From: Treponema sp.
GTDB taxonomy: Bacteria; Spirochaetota; Spirochaetia; Treponematales; Treponemataceae
Direction of reading: 5' to 3'
Assembly: GCA_017622055.1 (NCBI GenBank)
Contig: JAGARY010000108.1
Location: 1-5,991, forward strand
Length of the DNA stretch: 5,991 nt
The notes below the pieces were generated by a model that had not been told where the DNA came from, made no database searches, and saw only the letters and a program-made list of their open reading frames with translations. The stretch's first letter is position 1, and the number at the start of each line of letters is the position of its first letter. The position numbers and the translations under genes were made by a program. Shown here piece after piece: positions 5,396 through 5,991 of the stretch.

Positions 5396-5448
5396 AAAAA
5401 AAGCCAGGACCGACGGAAACTCTTAAGGATTCCGGCAATCCTGGCTTA
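5396..5448 (-). terminator. Intrinsic terminator between the tail-like and lysis genes
   Basis: On the minus strand, AAGCCAGGA (5447-5439) pairs perfectly with TCCTGGCTT (5409-5401). Further pairing inside (CCGGAA with TTCCGTCGG, one bulge) is followed by seven consecutive T residues (complement of 5396-5402). It begins 33 bases after the 119-aa gene and ends 14 bases before the ATG of the 173-aa gene. It closes the tail transcript and may limit lysis gene expression to read-through. Confidence 0.85.
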
Positions 5449-5481
5449 TAGTGTAATTTAGTTTATTTTTCTGAGCGGATA

Positions 5482-5841
5482 CTAAGCGAGCAATTTCTCA
5501 AGCTCGTTTATTTCTGCCCGCCATGCCTGGCGTTCTGCAATCTGCTCTGCATACTCCTTTGCGGTCGCACTGCCCTCCGCGATTTTTGCGGCGATGTAGT
5601 CAGTTTCGGCGAGCTTCGCTTTCAGCTGGCGGATTCTCACCTCAGCATCATCACGCTGTTTTTCTTCATCAGTTTTTCCGATGAAGATTTTTCCGTCAAT
5701 AATCCGGGCAAGGCTTCCTGCAGCCTCAAACTCCTCGTCTGAAATCTCCATCTCAGCCTTGCCGATTCCGTCCATTGTCTTCATCGCTTCCATGTCGGTA
5801 TGATGAATGACAGCTCCATTTTTTCTTGCAAGATATACCAT
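5482..5841 (-). CDS. Phage tail-accessory-like protein (119 aa)
   Basis: The start is the ATG at 5841, which has AGGAGG 5 bases upstream; a longer frame from 5880 lacks a convincing ribosome site. The product opens MVYLARKNGAVIHHTD and carries an acidic segment (EMEISDEEFEAAG, 30-42) leading to ARIIDGKIFIGKT. Residues 58-119 form a helical, coiled-coil-prone C-terminus (RIRQLKAKLAETDYIAAKIA, then AERQAWRAEINELEKLL). The tail resembles small proteins found after tail-fibre genes in phages of anaerobes, where LAETDYIAxKIAEG and RAAWRAEIN recur; this match is from memory. It could assist tail-fibre assembly or be a minor tail component. It lies 49 bases after the preceding partial gene and is the last gene before the terminator at 5396-5448. 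The family assignment is tentative, but the gene itself is secure. Confidence 0.7.
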   Translation of the reverse strand: MVYLARKNGAVIHHTDMEAMKTMDGIGKAEMEISDEEFEAAGSLARIIDGKIFIGKTDEEKQRDDAEVRIRQLKAKLAETDYIAAKIAEGSATAKEYAEQIAERQAWRAEINELEKLLA

Positions 5842-5890
5842 GCTTGCCTCCTCGTTTTCTATGCGCTCCGGCAAACGCATGGTTTTCTTT

Positions 5891-5991
5891 TTACGCGCTC
5901 ATCTGAGCGTGGTTATATATGAAAAGCTCATTGTAGAGCTTATCCATTCTTTTTATCTTGTAATAAGCATCAAAACGCTTTCGGAAACAAC
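5891..5991 (-). CDS. C-terminal end of an unknown protein (runs off the right edge)
   Basis: One minus-strand frame is open from the window edge to TAA at 5891-5893 and gives the last 32 residues, CFRKRFDAYYKIKRMDKLYN followed by ELFIYNHAQMSA. The other two frames stop within 13 codons of the edge. The fragment is basic and Tyr-rich, and nothing identifies it. It precedes the 119-aa tail-like gene on the same strand, so it may be a phage structural or tail gene. Confidence 0.5.
   Translation of the reverse strand, partial: CFRKRFDAYYKIKRMDKLYNELFIYNHAQMSA

Noticed and set aside
4728..5426. Plus-strand open frames opposite the endolysin and membrane protein genes
   Set aside because: They are antisense shadows of two well-supported minus-strand genes linked by an ATGA overlap.
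5382..5438. Upstream extension of the 173-aa membrane protein to an ATG at 5438
   Set aside because: The added residues would be encoded by the terminator hairpin and its U-run; the ATG at 5381 has its own ribosome site and directly begins the natural N-terminus before the membrane helix.
5842..5880. Upstream extension of the 119-aa protein to an ATG at 5880
   Set aside because: No good ribosome site precedes it, while the ATG at 5841 has a perfect AGGAGG; the extra residues are translated from the ribosome-site region.

Overview
The window looks like part of a low-GC bacterial chromosome, probably a spirochaete of the Treponema type. That placement is inference: it rests on the AT-rich host genes and on how the DnaX N-terminus and the dnaX-ybaB-recR order read from memory, and a search would settle it. 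All supported genes lie on the minus strand, so transcription runs from high to low coordinates.

Left part (about 1-3470), host core genes. dnaX (clamp-loader tau/gamma subunit), ybaB/ebfC (nucleoid-associated protein) and recR (recombination mediator) form a tight replication/repair operon. The dnaX stop codon abuts the ybaB start, and 20 bases separate ybaB from recR. After a 111-base gap holding two hairpins comes the 5' end of an S41 C-terminal processing peptidase gene that runs off the window. dnaX has a good promoter whose -10 box lies only 8 bases from the ATG, so its mRNA may be leaderless. An A_AAA_AAA slippery heptamer at codons 368-370, followed almost at once by a -1 frame TGA, could yield a short gamma-like form.

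Middle (about 3425-3731), a junction without genes. It holds the dnaX promoter, two tandem copies of a structured repeat of about 77 bases, and a long terminator hairpin that ends the transcript arriving from the right.

Right part (about 3732-5991), the end of what appears to be a prophage late region, visibly richer in GC and with different codon choice. In transcription order: the C-terminus of an unknown protein, a 119-aa tail-accessory-like protein, a terminator, a 173-aa membrane-anchored protein, a 137-aa CHAP endolysin, an overlapping pair of reading frames that resembles a nested Rz/Rz1 spanin pair, and a 56-aa protein of unknown role. The order suggests a tail end followed by a lysis cassette next to the phage/host boundary. 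The most interesting points are the dual-frame lysis gene pair, the candidate dnaX frameshift site, and the covarying tandem hairpin repeats.
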